Shown piece after piece: positions 24,907-39,900 of a stretch of 64,000 nucleotides of DNA. Source of the DNA: Bagarius yarrelli (taxonomy: Eukaryota > Chordata > Actinopteri > Siluriformes > Sisoridae); the NCBI GenBank assembly GCA_005784505.1, contig VCAZ01000154.1:1-64000 (forward strand), read 5' to 3'. A model generated the notes under the pieces. That model was not told where the DNA came from. It did not search any database and saw only the letters and a program-made list of their open reading frames with translations. Each line of letters starts with the position of its first letter. Positions within the stretch are counted from its first letter, which is position 1. A program made the position numbers and the translations under genes.

Positions 24907-27900
24907 CTGTAAAATAATGCAATATGATTTAAATCAGTTTAATAGTTTAACACCAAACTCAAAAAAAACCCTATAATAATACATTTGCTTGTTTCATCTT
25001 GGTTTATCTATTTTATTTATTTTTATATACCATGCTAATACATAATCGTGAACAAAATCTTTGAACTGAAATACTTTACATTAGTTTATGAAATTGGAAC
25101 CTGTGTAAAGGGGCCTTCAGTGGGGATTTACCCAACTGATACACCGCTTAATACCAATTATATTATTTTAATATTATTATAGGTGGAGCTGGTCTGAAAG
25201 TGGGAAACAAACTCTTTACTGGGCTAATACAAGCTAGTTAGGTTTGGGGTTAGCCGACCTCTAGTCACAATGTCTAATCAGAGGACAGAAGAATGCTGAT
25301 GTTATTGTGCACCAGTGAGGTCTAGTGAGGTGGGTTTAAAAATCTAAAACAGTCTTTAATAATATCAACAAATTAGCAATCTGCCACTACTAATATAGTT
25401 TAAGGTACATGGGCAGCACTACTGATTCTAAAGGCCTTAGCAGATTACATTAACATGGCAGCACATAGAAAATGAAATCTGACTGGACAAAAAATCTAAC
25501 ATTCAAGTACTGTAAGCAGTGCAGAAAGAGAAAATTAAAGAGCTCAATATTTAGCTTAACCTAAGGGTTCTTAATGATCTGTATAATGAAAAATACAAAT
25601 ATAAAAGTAATATAGGTATATTTGTTGAATTCCTAAATGTGACATATCTCAAACATACATAGCGCCATTCTGTTTTAAAGAACCTGGCTCAAATACAAAC
25701 AAATATGATATGATATATTTATATATATATACTGGAAAAATATTGAAAATTTGCCATACTATTTTTTCTTACTCTGAGTAGTACAATACATATGTTGAGG
25801 TGGATCTCCAAGGCTTGATCCAGAGTGTACTCCCCAGTGCTAAGTGGACATCTGTCCTCACTGACTGTTTTTTGTGCAGTGTGTTCTTTATGTTGCTTTT
25901 CTGACAATAGTACTGTATCTTCTAACGTTACTTCTTTCCCTATACCAGTGTTTACTTTGAACCTGAACAAAACAAAATCAAAACAATTAATATGGTAAAA
26001 CAACCAACAAAAGCAACATTAACAAAAACTCTGCATATGTATTACAGTTTCAATGTTTTATCATGTTTTTACAGACTGACTGCCTAAGCCTTTCCAGAGC
26101 CTTCACTGAAAAATTCTATCCTGATATAGTATAAAATTTTACTAAAATGTTACTAATTCATAGAAAAGCAGACATTCAGTTGTAAAAGTATAAATGTTGT
26201 AAATAATTAGCAATTAACAGTGTAAAAAAAGATTTCTGTTGTTTCCGATTGTAAATACTTTGATACTTTCTTTCCAAAACATGAGCCGTCCCCCTAAAAT
26301 ACTCGTTCCTAATTCTGTTCAACTATGTCACTCCCCCAAAAAACCTCAACATCTTTAGCTCTGCTACTTTCAGCTCTGCCACCTGTCTCTTCCTCATACA
26401 TTTAAAGGCTGTAATCCAGTGTTACCGCTCATAGGAGCTGGTCTCGAAGTGGTAAAAAAAACTCTGGGCTCAGACAAGCTAGTTAGCTTTGTGGTTAACG
26501 AACTTTCCTCACGATGTTTAACTTTCCCGGACAAAAAAATGTATTTTTAAGTATGTCTAAGACAAAGTCAATTTCTCCTCCTCTGTCAACCATTGTAACT
26601 GTAAGAATTTACTTCGATCAACCAATCAGAGGTCATTGTGCGCCAGCTACCGGGCCTCTAATTAGCATTAGCATAGTATCTGACACTACTAATATAGTTT
26701 AAGTTACATGGGCCAGCACTACTGATTATGAAGGCCTTTGCAGATTACATCTGAAATCTGATTGGACAAAAAAATGTAACATTCACATACGCATACTAAA
26801 AACAGTGCAGAAAGAGAAAAGCTACGAAATGAAGAGAACAAACTGTTGGGAATTAATTAATAAAATTTAATGGAACAAATATTAGAATTTAAGTTGTAAA
26901 TGTTGGTCAGTTCTGATAGTGTCTGATAGTTCTGATAGCAGAAAAAGTCTTGCTGGCCCTGACTGCACGCCACTAAGGATAATAGTATAAAAAGGTTATT
27001 AGTTAAAACCTACAAGGGCACTGTGTCTTGTAAAGGCGTGAGGAGTTTTAAATGCTTGGAAACTTCTAGGGAGTTCACGCAGTGGGATTTGTGACAACAG
27101 TTGCCTAAGTTATTGCTGTGGCTTGCACACAGGAGCACTACCCCTTTAGTGTTTTTTATTTATGGGCAGTGATTAAGTGTTTTGGTTAACAGGGATGTTT
27201 CGATTTGTCAATCACCTTTCCCTTCTGCATTGTCCTTCACACAGTTTTGTTGACTATGCTGTCCCAGAAGACTCCTTGCACTCTGCACACAGCGTTTATT
27301 GTGTGTTTGTCTGTCTGTCTGTCTGTCTGTTTATCCGTCTCCGATGTACAGTTTTTATGCCCTCTCTCTCTTTCTCAAGCTTTACTACTTCAGAAATCAG
27401 TGTTTCTAATTGCTTTAACTTTTCAGATCTGACTGATAAATTCTAATACTCTACTTCTGATTAGAGTATAATCACTTAGAGGCCCCTCACTGGTGCTGAT
27501 GATGGCACCAGTTAGACAATTTGGATACCTAGATTGCTGTGAATGAATCCATTTGAAGGATTCGGTCCTCATATTGTTTCAAGGTAGGTTTTTCTCTTGC
27601 TACCATTGGCCTTGGCTTGCTTAGTGCAGATACATTTTTAGATTTTCTATTTATATATAATTTTTGTACCATTAAGGTGCTATAAAAAAGAATATTTATT
27701 TGAATTTACATTGTAATCCTTAATTTTTAAAAAATATTTTAATGTTATTGAGTTGTTTTCTACTGTACCTAGTTTCCATGACTCTGTTACTGCATAAGTG
27801 GGTGTCTTCTGCGTTAAAATCAAGTGATAGAAAGTCAAAACTACCCAGCACTTCCTCTTCCTCGACAGCTAGTGCTTCACAAGAAGAGGCTTTGAGAATG

Positions 27901-30900
27901 TTGATGTCCCACTAAGAGCATGAGAAGAATAAATGGCCATTAAGTGGTCAATCATTAAACATATTAGAGTTACTAGAAACTGTAACAATAAGACATGTTT
28001 GACCTTTAAGACCTGGTTAAGGTGCTGTATTTGTAGATTTAGATTCTTTAGTTCCTTAATAAAACTCATTTCCTGCAAGGTTGTCGTAACCTGTGCCTGC
28101 ATCTGTCCGACTCTTATGGCCACTGCTCTCCTTTGGGAATTTATCAATAGGACCTTCTGATTTTTTTCTTCAATCTTCTCAACTAAGACATTCTTTGTAG
28201 CCATTTTTGACTTCACTGGTTCCAGTTCCAGCACACAATTTTGTTGAAGTATGTCAGGAGTGCTGTAACACGAAAAAAGACTTATAGGGTCCCGCTTGCT
28301 GTTTACTGAATGGGGAGAGTCAGTCTTGGCCTCTGAAGTCAATTCACCACTTTTATTTTCCTAAAGATTGCAAAAGAAAATTTATGTTTAGGTGTTTGAA
28401 AAACTATAGATTATGTTAAAGTATTTTATTTAACTACTTTAGTATGGATTCTACCTTCCCACTGGGTGTCTTTAAAAGGTTGTCATTTACTAAATGGTTA
28501 TCCGTGGAAAGGTCAGAAAAGATTAAGGGATGACTGGCTCTGTCATATACCAAAGAAGAGACTGCATGGTCAGATTCAGACAGGCAGTTATGCAGAGACA
28601 CACCCCTGAATTCAGGTAGGCCAACAGAGAAAGAGCCATCTGTGCCTTGAAACTGGTGCATCATGGACTGTGTCAAAAAACAGATTCATTACCTAATTTT
28701 TAAGTGTATATTTCACTAAAATTGATTTCTCTGTAAAGTTCAGTCTTAGCAGGCATAGAGCCGCTCACCGGTCTTTTCCTGCTGCTGGCAGACAGTCGAC
28801 TGGCAGATGACAGATGATTCTTCGTTATGCCACTGTCAAAAGGACTGCAGATAAAGTAAGAGAGATTTAAAATTTAAGAATGTTTAGGTTTAGTAGAAAA
28901 ACATTTAAACTGTTTAGACAATAAAAAATCTATACACACTGATTTAAATGTAAATCAGGCCCAATGACAGCTAGAAGAGGCCCCATCGGAGGCCTGTGAC
29001 CCTGATTAGGAATAACTGGGTATAGACGATAGATGGATAGTTGGCCAAAAAGACTGTGCTTTTTACCCCGGCTCATATTGACGCGCCACATCTGCAGTGC
29101 ATTTGCAGCTTTTGACTGCTGGGTGGCACTATAACCATGTACAGACTTAAACAAGTTATAAAGCAAATCTATAAATGATTTTCACAAGTTGCACTTAGCT
29201 TTGACTTTTTAAAAGACTAGAATTGAAGGTTAGAGTGGGAAGATAATCTAAGACAAAAGTAGTTAAAATGATTCATATTCACAATAGCAAATTTAGTTTT
29301 TATTAACATAAGTGTGTTTGTTATTTTAAATAAATTCAAGACTTAGTCTGTGCTTACTAGTCAAATGCTTTACCGTACTATACTTTAGTTTTTTTAGCTT
29401 TTTTCTCACCTGTTTGGTTTAATCATGAGTACATTGTTTTATTACATTCTTATTATTTAATGGTCTAGCTAAAACAATAGAACTAAAGCATTAAAAGTGT
29501 TTTTTAAACACTTTTGAGTTTTGTTTAACCCAAACACCAAATGAGCACACAAGGCAAATGACAGAAACAACTTTACCAAATACAAGGTTTGTATGGGTGC
29601 TGGAAGTACTGTAAATGCCTAAATTTAAGCGTTTTAAGGTTAGAAAAATACTGGAATTTTGAATAAAGTGCTTAAAATAGATCTAATAGTTTAATAGACT
29701 AGTTTTCTTTTTGGATAAAATATGCATTTTGTATGAGAGGGCATAGTCCTTTTTTTGCTTCCCAACTGCTAGTTCTGCGGGTCTTTATCTGAACAGAGGT
29801 TGAACAGTAGCTAGCTATCTGTCCTTGGGCGCAGTATGTCACTAGGGGGGCCCTAAACTACCCACCAAGGTGCTCGGAAACGCCTCTGCATTGATAGGTA
29901 AAGCCTACACATCAGTAGATTAAGCTAGTTCGACACGGGCAACCCCAGAAAATTCCGGTCTCACTGCAATTCTTTTGAACCTGCTTACAATTGATTCCTC
30001 TCTTACATGCTGGGGAGCAGTCATAAGTGACAGCTAGGCCTGTGAAAAATTTAGCTTGTTAAGAGCGAACTGAATACCTGGGAACTTAAATCATGGACTA
30101 CAACTGGCCTAAGGGTTATGTTTGCCAGATATTTGTGGAGTGCCAAAATGTTTCTTTTTTCACACATTTGTCCTGTTTTACTATCTGGACCTGCCAGAAA
30201 CCCCAGGGGCTAGGGTTTTGTATCATAATATGTTCTACATACTCTTAACAGTAACTTAGCAGTATGGCGCTTTTGTTCCCAAAGCATCTCAATGTAGCTC
30301 AAGTTTCAGAAGGGGAACATCTCCAGGTTCCCATAGAGGGAACAAGACACTGCATCACCTGGAGTCCCTGTCCGCACTGAATACGACCTTACCATGACAA
30401 AATTGTGTCCATAAATATTCCATACATCGGACTGTCAAAAATACAGCGTTAAAAACCTTTTACAAAGATTGTAATACTCACTTCCAGACCACCTCCAGTT
30501 GTAGTTTAATGGTTCCTAATTCCGTAACATCAACAATCATCATTTGTGGATGTGCACTGTAGAAGTCTGCACACTTACATGTCACCATTCCAACCAAAAT
30601 GGAGCCCAGACTCCTCACCTCTGTTACCTATAAACATATAATACCATATGATGGTTCTGTTATTTTGCAATGCATGTCAACATATGTAGTGAATAATATT
30701 TATCACTAAAAATCTATATTTTACAAATCAACGGGGATACTATTATCCATACTCAACCAATCCCTGTGCATTCTGCGGAACATGCAATTTTATCCAGTAA
30801 GCGCAACATTTGTGCAAATTTGTCTGTTATGCACTGTACATTACATAGTTTTTAATACAGGAGGACTTTCGGCTTGGCATGTGTTGGGAGTAGCTGCGGT

Positions 30901-33900
30901 TCGACCATGCTCCAACAGTTTTAATTATAAAGTCTCCTTTCGGCACATTAACTACTTACTAAACCAACATATTGTCCAGCCTGCAATGTGAAACGCTTTG
31001 GGTGACGATGGTTTCGAAAACTAAATACATGACCAGGAAAGACAAAGTTAACACAGACAAAGCAAATGCTAGCGGGGGCTTAGCAGACATCATTACTTTG
31101 ATAATTTTGCTGGAAGAACACTGAGTGGCATTGTCCTCAGAATTTAATTCGCCGTTTTCCATTATTAAAGGGAAACAGGACACATTACATACAACTGTAA
31201 ACGACCACAAACAGCGATTTCTCTCCTTTGAGGTAAATGCAGTCACAAATAGCGTGAATGTCGGAACACTAGAGTCAAAGCATGCAACTTTTGTCGACGA
31301 GCATGCTAAACTCAAGGCCAAAGTTATGGATCTAGAAGGGAGGAGTTGGAGAAAGAACATACGTATTTGCAGCATACCTGAGACGATTGCCCTCACCCAT
31401 CAATTTTATTTTTAGAGCACTTAGTTAAAGTTTTCATTGCAAGTTTTTTGTCCTCTTCTCTCGAGATCTTGCTAATTGCACGCTCACAGCAAAAACGCAG
31501 TATCGTGGTAATCAGATTTTCATTAATAAGGAAAATTCTTTCAAAGTGCTGGAAATGCGGTAAGAAGAAGCGATTGTTTTCAGCTCATGAGGCCAGTAAA
31601 TTTCTTAAAGCCTACCACCAAGGGATAACAGAAGTTACGTGAGCAGTGTTCATTATGTTCACTCAAGTGTCCACTAACCCGATGACAAGTTTTGTACCTT
31701 TTTGATAACAGTTTTAACAGTCCACGGTAAAGAGGTAAAGAAGGTACAGCAGTTTAAGTACTAGGAATCGACAGTCCAGAGCAATAGAGAGTGTGTGAGA
31801 GGTAAAGAACTGAATACAGGCAGGTTGAAATGGGTGGAGAAACGTGTCAGGAGTGATATGTGACAGGAGAATATCAGCTAGAATCAAGGGAAAGGTGTAC
31901 AAGACAGTGGTGAGACCAGTTATGATGTATGGTTTAAAGACAGTGACACTGAGAAAGAGACAGGTGGCAGAGTTGGAAGTAACAGAGCTAAGGATGTTGA
32001 GTCTTTCTTTGGAAGTGATGAGGTTGAACAGGATTAGTAACAAATTCTTTAGGGTGACGGCTCATGTTAGATGCTTGGGGAGATTGTCAGGAAAGCCAGA
32101 TTGAGGTGGTTTGGACATGTACAGAGGAGGGATAGTGAATATATTGGTAAAAGGATGTTAGAAATGAAGCTACCAGGCAGAAGGCAAAGAGGAAGACCAA
32201 AGAGGAGGTATATGCGATAAATGAGGACATGAAGTTAGTGGTGTGAGTGTATAAGATGCAGAGAATAGGGTTAGGTGGAGACAGATGATTAACTGTGGCG
32301 ACCCCTAAAAGGGAACAGCCAGAAGGAAAAGAAGCACACATGCTGTGGCTGATTAGGAAACACACACACGCACACACACGTCTCTCTCTCTCTCAGCGGT
32401 TCTCTGCCTAAAGCAAGCGTTGTTTTGGCCAGGTTTAAATATGGTGCGAAAGCAACATATTGAATAATCATTTAATTTTCGTCTGTTGCATTAATCTATT
32501 ATTGTGCCGTTTTTACTTCCATTTTCAGTTGCGTCTACATTGGGTTGTTTTGCCTTGTATAGTGTAAATGCTGATATCAGATACGAGTCAGTTTTAAAAG
32601 ATAATGTAGCAGGTCATCAAAAAAATCAGATATAGTCACAAAATCGAAATTGAGCATTAAGGCTGCATTTACACTGCAGGTATTAATGCCCAATTATGGT
32701 ATTGACATCCGAGCAGAAGCTGCTACAACAGCCACCACACAAATTAATAATAGACGTGGCAAAAATAAGTTTGTTGCAAAACATTTTGCACAGTGTTTAT
32801 ATGTTGTAAATTACCACATATAATTTATTAAAATAAAAGTTTAATTTCATAAAGTACAAGCTGATTTTTCAAAATGCATTTTGTGCATTTGCATTTTGTG
32901 TTTTTTCTGTTGAATAAAAGATTTTTTGTCATCAATGAGGACTTTTTTTTTTTAAAAGTCTAAAAATCTTGTCTCACTCCCGTAAAACCCAGTCTTGTGT
33001 CTCGTCTCGTCTCATAGTATAAGTGTCTCGTCACAGCCGTACGATAAACTGGTTTATTTTGTATTATTAAAGTGTTTTAATTGTTTAAGTGTTATTCATA
33101 TTTCTTGCTTGTTACACCTTTACTTCTTTAAGATAAAGGATGTTTACAGTATAAGGTTTTATTAAGGTTTTATTACTGACTCACTGTCGCTCATCTGACT
33201 GGTTTGGCTTCTTGTTGATGTTCAGTCTGACAGAATTGTAACTTTATATAATTACCACTACCCAAGAGAAGTGTTCTATCAACTGATAATTATATGTGGT
33301 AAAATTTATTTTGCTTACTATTTGTTTCTGGCCAATTTCGGCTTTCATCATGGGTTAAACTACAGAATATTTTGTGAAATCACATTTGGATATTGATGTG
33401 CAGCAGGTTATCTGCTCGGGTTAGTAATGAGGTTAGGAATAGGATTTTGGATCTGGAATTGGCCTTTTGTTATTGTTTTTTTTTTTTTTTTAGCATTTAC
33501 TTTTTTTTAAATAGGCAACGTCAAGGCTGATTGCAGGAATAAGCTCACCACAAGGAGATATTTTCTATGATACATATAAAATAAATAGTATTTTCTTAGG
33601 GAACTATTAGGATCTTTACACATTTAAGCTTCCCTCATGTATGAACTATATGGAGTGGCCTTTAAATAAGATCACCTTTTCTAAGATTGACAGTACTTTG
33701 TGCTCCAATATCAATCTCTGAGGTGGTGGAAGCGATGCCCAGAAAGACAAGGATCCCATTTTGTGTAGCAGCTATAGACCCATTTTACTTTTAAATGTGA
33801 ATTATAAAATTTCATCAGAAGATTTTGTCCTTATGGTTACAACAAGTGTTACCCCAAATAATTTAGACTGACCAAACAGGTTTTATGATTGGAAGACCCT

Positions 33901-36900
33901 TTTTTTATAATACAAGGAAACATTTTAATATTCTCAATATGCCCAAGTCAGATGTACCAGAGGGTGCTCGACAGAGTGTAATGGGGATATCTATTTCGTG
34001 CAATGGTTTCGGTGAAGAATTTATTATGGTGTGATCTTATCTCTATTTTTGTCTCAGAGGGGCACTAAACAGGGCTGACTTTTGTCGCCTTTACTTTCTG
34101 CCATCGCTATCGGGCCCTTAGCTGTCTGGCTTTTTAGAGTATTTACTTATTTTTATACTTAAGATGAGCATTCTTATTTTATTTATATTTTGTTTCTTAT
34201 CCTCTTTATTTTGTTATTTTTTCTTTACTCCTTTTCTCTTTTCCCTCTTTCTTTAGGGGGATTCATAGATTATTGAGGGTGGGTAACTTCCAATGGGGTT
34301 GTATTAGTAATAACATGTAAGAATATTTTGTATAAAAATGCAGTCATGATACAGTCATGTGCAATGCAATTGTCTTCTGTTTACCAACAGAAATTAGCGC
34401 AACAGTCTGTGAGACAGAACTGTTTTGCGTAGTTTGTAATACACTGAAATTTTCACTTATATCTTAAATTTTAGGACATGCATTGCAAATTGCTATAAAA
34501 TTAGGAATTTCAATCCAGAACAAGTGGTTTACCCTGGTGCCAAGTTTTTTGTCTTTTTGGACAAAAATGATATTTTAAGAAAATTGTAGGTTTCCTCTTG
34601 TAATAATTGATTCATTGCTTTAAAAAACTCAATTGTTTTTTTTGTATTTTTAGGCATCAAAAAAGATTTAAAATTTTTCTTTAAATGCTCAGCCCTACGC
34701 TAGAACATTTCCTACACTCCCATTACTCTATGATGAATTTCCTCTCCGTTAACAGCTGATCTTTAGAATGATTCTGAGGCATACCTGAATAACTCTGGTT
34801 GGAAGACAGAACAAGATTTATTCAACTAGAACTTCTAACTAGAGAGTAAAATTCTGCCAAAAGGAATATTTAGTTGTCAGCAGAGCAGTACTTTCTTGAG
34901 GTTGCCTGAAGTTATACTTCATAGTCTTGAAAGAAGGGTACCAACCCATCATGTTCCCCCTCAAAGTTGTTGAATTGAAGCATTTTTTCACTTACTTCAC
35001 TTATGTCTTCTACATTTGTAAAAGTTCTGTCCCATGTTTATAGATTTTTAATCTAATTTTAAAGTTTTTTGGGATATTCTGTTATCTTTGCAAATATGTA
35101 CAGTGGTATTTTTGCACTTTTTTATTGGATTCAATTACATTTACATCATTCAGCATATGCACTTATCCAGAGGAGAAGTAAAAAAGTGCTTTGACATACC
35201 ATGTACCTTTTGAAACAAGCAGCACAGCACATGCAAGAAAAAAACATATTTTTAAAAGATTTTAAATGTCAAGTACTAGGTATTTGTGAAGGCTGTTCTT
35301 CAATTGTCTAGCTAGTGACTCAGCTGTTCTTACATTGATGAAAATTTCATTCTAACCTGGGATGGTGAGTCCTAGTTTAGCGGTGCTTGTGAATCTGATA
35401 AGTGCTTGGCGGTAAGAAAGTGCTGCTCTGTTTTTGGCTTTGTAGGCTAGCATCATTGTGTGTAGCTACTGGAAGCCAGTGGAGGGAGCACAGCAGTTGG
35501 GTGGTGTATGAAAATGTATGAGATTGAAACCAATTAGAACTGTTGAAAGGCATTTTTACCGAAGTAATAACTTTCTGATTTTGAACACGATCTTTCATTA
35601 GTATTTATTATCAGATATTGGTGTCCATTATTGAATATCCCAATTACAGCACTTTATTGTGAAGATATAGTACAAAAGACAACTGGTAAAGTAACTTGAT
35701 TTGCTTTATCTGAGGCTTATTTAACATATCTGCAAATTATGTGTTATATGCAAATATGTATTACATAAATAACTAATAGGTAGTTTGAGCTACGTAAAGT
35801 ATTCCTTTAAGATGTATCTTTACATGAATAATAAGCCAGAGTTAAATAAGTGCATGTAAAGAAAACAGCTGAACTTAACTCCCTCCGTTATGTATGCTAT
35901 ATAAATAAAGTCTTGTAAAACTTTCTAGATGAGTCTTGTTCACTTCACTATGGCCACAATTAGCAGGACCCATTTAATCAAGACATTCTGAATTACATTA
36001 CACATTACTATTTAATCTTTATTTGATCAAAGCTTTTATTTAACAAAGACTTTAATAACAGTGCAATGTATGTATGTATTTGTTTGTTTGTTGGTTTTCA
36101 GTTTTATATCTGTCTATTTATATTGATATAAAAATAGTAAACCAAAAAGTATATTTGCAGCCAAATCAATTACTTTTCCTCTGTCAGTTTTTATGGGTTG
36201 GAAAACAAGCTACTAAATCTACAGATATATATTTTAGCTTGTAAAGTCAATCGAGATTTGGTTAAGTAGCTCTGACAATTATATTTTCTGAGCATCGTGA
36301 AAATTCTGGGATAAGCCTCATTGGATAAGGACTTCTGCCAAATGCAAAAAATGTAAATATAAAATTTGAATGTTATTATATGCATTCAAGATTGTCCTAG
36401 TGTTCCCAGCTTAAAATCTGGTTAAAGCTACTATTTTTTTTTTTGCTATTTTGAGGTTGAGGCAACTGTACTGTTGATTGTAATGGGTTTAAGACAAATT
36501 ATTTTGACCCTGGCAAAATATGAAATTATATAATTATATAATTATAATATGTGTGGATATGATCTCTTATATAAGCCTACACTACCAGAAGAACAACCAG
36601 AGAAAAATGAAAATAAAGAGAATATACTTTTGGGAACAATTCAATAGATGTTAATAGAAATAAAATATGTTAAGCAAAAACTTTTATTAGTTCTAAAACA
36701 TTATATTGGTTAATCTATACTACTCATTCTATATTTTTGGACTTCAGCCTTCAAAGGAACATAATTAAAGGAGTACACTGAAGTAAAACGTTCTTTTAAC
36801 TTGCTTTAAAACTAATTGTTTTATAAACTTGCTTATCTGTGATTTGGATGTGGATTTATTGTTAAGTTTGTATTGTAAGATTGTAGGACAAGAATTTAAA

Positions 36901-39900
36901 ATAAACCTTCTACTTATTTCAGTTGCACAATGTCCAGTGATATTTTGTATCTTATAATGTAATATTACAATATTATAGTAATAGATGCTCCCCAACTGCA
37001 ACATAGGCGCACACATACAATATATTACTCACCAATATGTTTTAAGAATAGTCTTTCCTCGTTCCAAAAAAAGGGAACTAAGCCAGTCATAACATAAGTA
37101 TGGATGTATAGTAAGCCTCTCCTATATTAACTCCTATTATAATAAACTAAAATTAGTTAAAAGGGTTACCTATTTTTACCTTTAATTCTATCTATAGGTA
37201 TGCAAAGTATTTAAAATAAAAAGAGTTCAATTAAAAAAATGTATAAGCATTACTTGTCAAATCTAAAACACTTCACAAATAACTTTTAGGGTTTTGATAA
37301 TCACAACTGTTTTCCATGTTTTCCTGTCATTTAGTACCTGATGTAGCCACTATAAATGAACACATAAGAGTTTTGTCATCATGGCAATTCAGAAAAACTT
37401 CTGTTTGAACCAGGTGTGTGTAGGTACACATTACTCACCTTGATCTCAAAACTCTCATGGATATGAGGAAGGAAAACCATTTGCTCTTCCTCCCACAGCT
37501 GTTGGTCATCACTCTGGATCTGCCCTTTTATTCTCCATCGCTGACGTCCTAGTCGTATTAACACCTACGTAGTAAGAGAGGTTTGGTTTGTGTGTTTTCC
37601 GTTAACCATTGTTTTGTTTATTTGTTTAAATAACTTATAACAACCCTAAAGAATTTTGGTGACTATTTGACTTATATGCATATTATCATAAGGGATATGT
37701 AGTGCTTTTGAACAGTAAACATAGGTTAAGTATTTTGGGGGGGGGAGAATCTGCACCTTACTTGAATTTTTGTCATCCTTACTTCATTACATTAAATGTA
37801 TATTTTTAGTCTGATACATTCCTCTGAAGCATATTTATTACTTATTACAAATAAAACACGGAATGCAATCAAGCTGGTTTGACAAATCTGGTGCTTGAGT
37901 AGTTTCTGATGATGAACACTCTTGGCTATATTTTTAAACCAAAAGAGTCATTGTACCAGAGTTTGCCATTATTCAATTAAAGAGAATGTAAAAAAATATA
38001 AACTGAACAAAATCTTGGGGTTATTATGTATAGAAAAATTTTTTTCATATTTTTGTTTTTCATATATTTAGCATTTACTTGAACTTTTACTTTCAATATT
38101 TGAGTACATTTAATAAAAAAATACTTTTTATATGTAAGTTCTATAAATTACATACTTTAATAGTTTTACTCAAGTGATATTCAAAGTGGTTACTTTAACT
38201 TCTATCAAAGACATTTTCTAGTAAAAGAACTATAATTAAGTGTTTCATTTGGGTGCTTTATACTTCACCCTCTGATTCTCTTTGAAATTGTACAAACTAT
38301 TGAGCTGTTGTGTGATTGTTAGTAAAATTGCCCAGGTGTTTCTGTTACTCTTCATTGTCACAAATTCCTGACCCGTCACAAATTCCATTCGCCTTCAAGT
38401 TCTATGTTATATTTTGTTTAATTAAAAAAAAGTTGGAGCGTTGTGTAAGCTATCAATAAAGAAAAACAGTGCACTGATTTGTTTATTAAATTCTACAGTG
38501 GTACCCTTACGAGATAGTTTTTTCGAGATAAAATTCGGGTTACGAGCCAGGTTCAGATACCTAACTTCTAGTTGCGTAGCGAACGCCACAGGGAACGCCG
38601 TAACATCTGCCCAGCATCCCGTGTCTCACTAGATAACTAGTCAGACATGCGCGTTTGCAAGTGCGTTAGCAAGTGGAATCATCTGATCTCCAAGGAAAAT
38701 GGTGTTCATTATACTTATAATATTACCAGTTTATTACAGTACATTTTTATACAATACTCCTTATTTATAAGTATATTTTTCTTATTTATAAACATGTAAC
38801 AAAAAATGCTGTGTTTTTTTGGAGACCCGGAATGGATTAATGGCATTTCAATTTATTTAAATAGGGAAAATTTATTTGAAATACGAGTAATTTGAGTTAC
38901 GAGCTCCATCACCAAACTAATTAAACTCGTAAGTCAAGGCACCACTGTATTTGGATTACCAGTTTGTTTGTGAATCAAAATTATTTAGCTATTTTTTAAA
39001 GTCTGGTATTATTTGCACATGTATCAGCCTCATCTTCACTGAAATGGCAGAGTGGTTTACTGATAACATGGATGCACAGGCGAGCAAAGCTGGTGTCAAA
39101 CTCAAAGCACAACTGTTGGTTGGGCAACAAAATGAACTAAATCAATTAAGGTCATAAAATGGGGAGCTCTCTCTCTTTAAACGTTTCCTCCACAATGCAA
39201 ACCGAATGCCACTTGCAAGATTAAAAATTCTTACATCCTTGCTGCAAGGCAATCCCAATCGATCTTCCTGGAATGATGTTGCTGAAGACGCATGTCAAAG
39301 GCTCAAGGTGCTATTTACAAGTGCACAAATTGTCCAATAAACAACCCACCCAACCCATACATTCTGGGAATAGACACATCCAAAATAGGGATTTTAAATT
39401 TCAAATAACCTAATTTATTTTCTTAAAATGATACGTTTATATCTGTTTAATTTAGGCTTCTTCTTATAAGAAACTAATTGGCATTGCTTTAAACCTGGAG
39501 TATGTTTTTTCATTCTACTGTGTAGTTTGACACATTTTTCCTAACACGGTCATAAAATCCTTGAACTAGTTCGCTAAAGTAAGTTAATTTTTTTGTGCAA
39601 ATTGGCACTCAAAATTTACCGTAAGAGGAAAAATTATCTGATCCCCTGCTGATTTTGGTCTGTTTGCCCACTGACAAAGTTTAGTTTTTTAATTTTAAAT
39701 GTTTAGTTTAACAGTAAGAAACAGAATAAAAACAAAAACAGCTGAGATTAGGAGCGCTTCCTTTAAGAGTGTGCGCCTAATCTCGTTACCTGTGTAAAAG
39801 ACACAATGCTGATTGACAGGAAATCAAAAGCTTATTTTATAATTAAAATTCAAATTAATTTCTAACTTTTTGAAATGCATTTTTCTAGATGTTTTTGTCA

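Noticed and set aside
30782..30991. 69-codon plus-strand frame as a gene
   Set aside because: It overlaps the end of ripor3 intron 9 and the leader of an L1-like relic; no domain or splice context.
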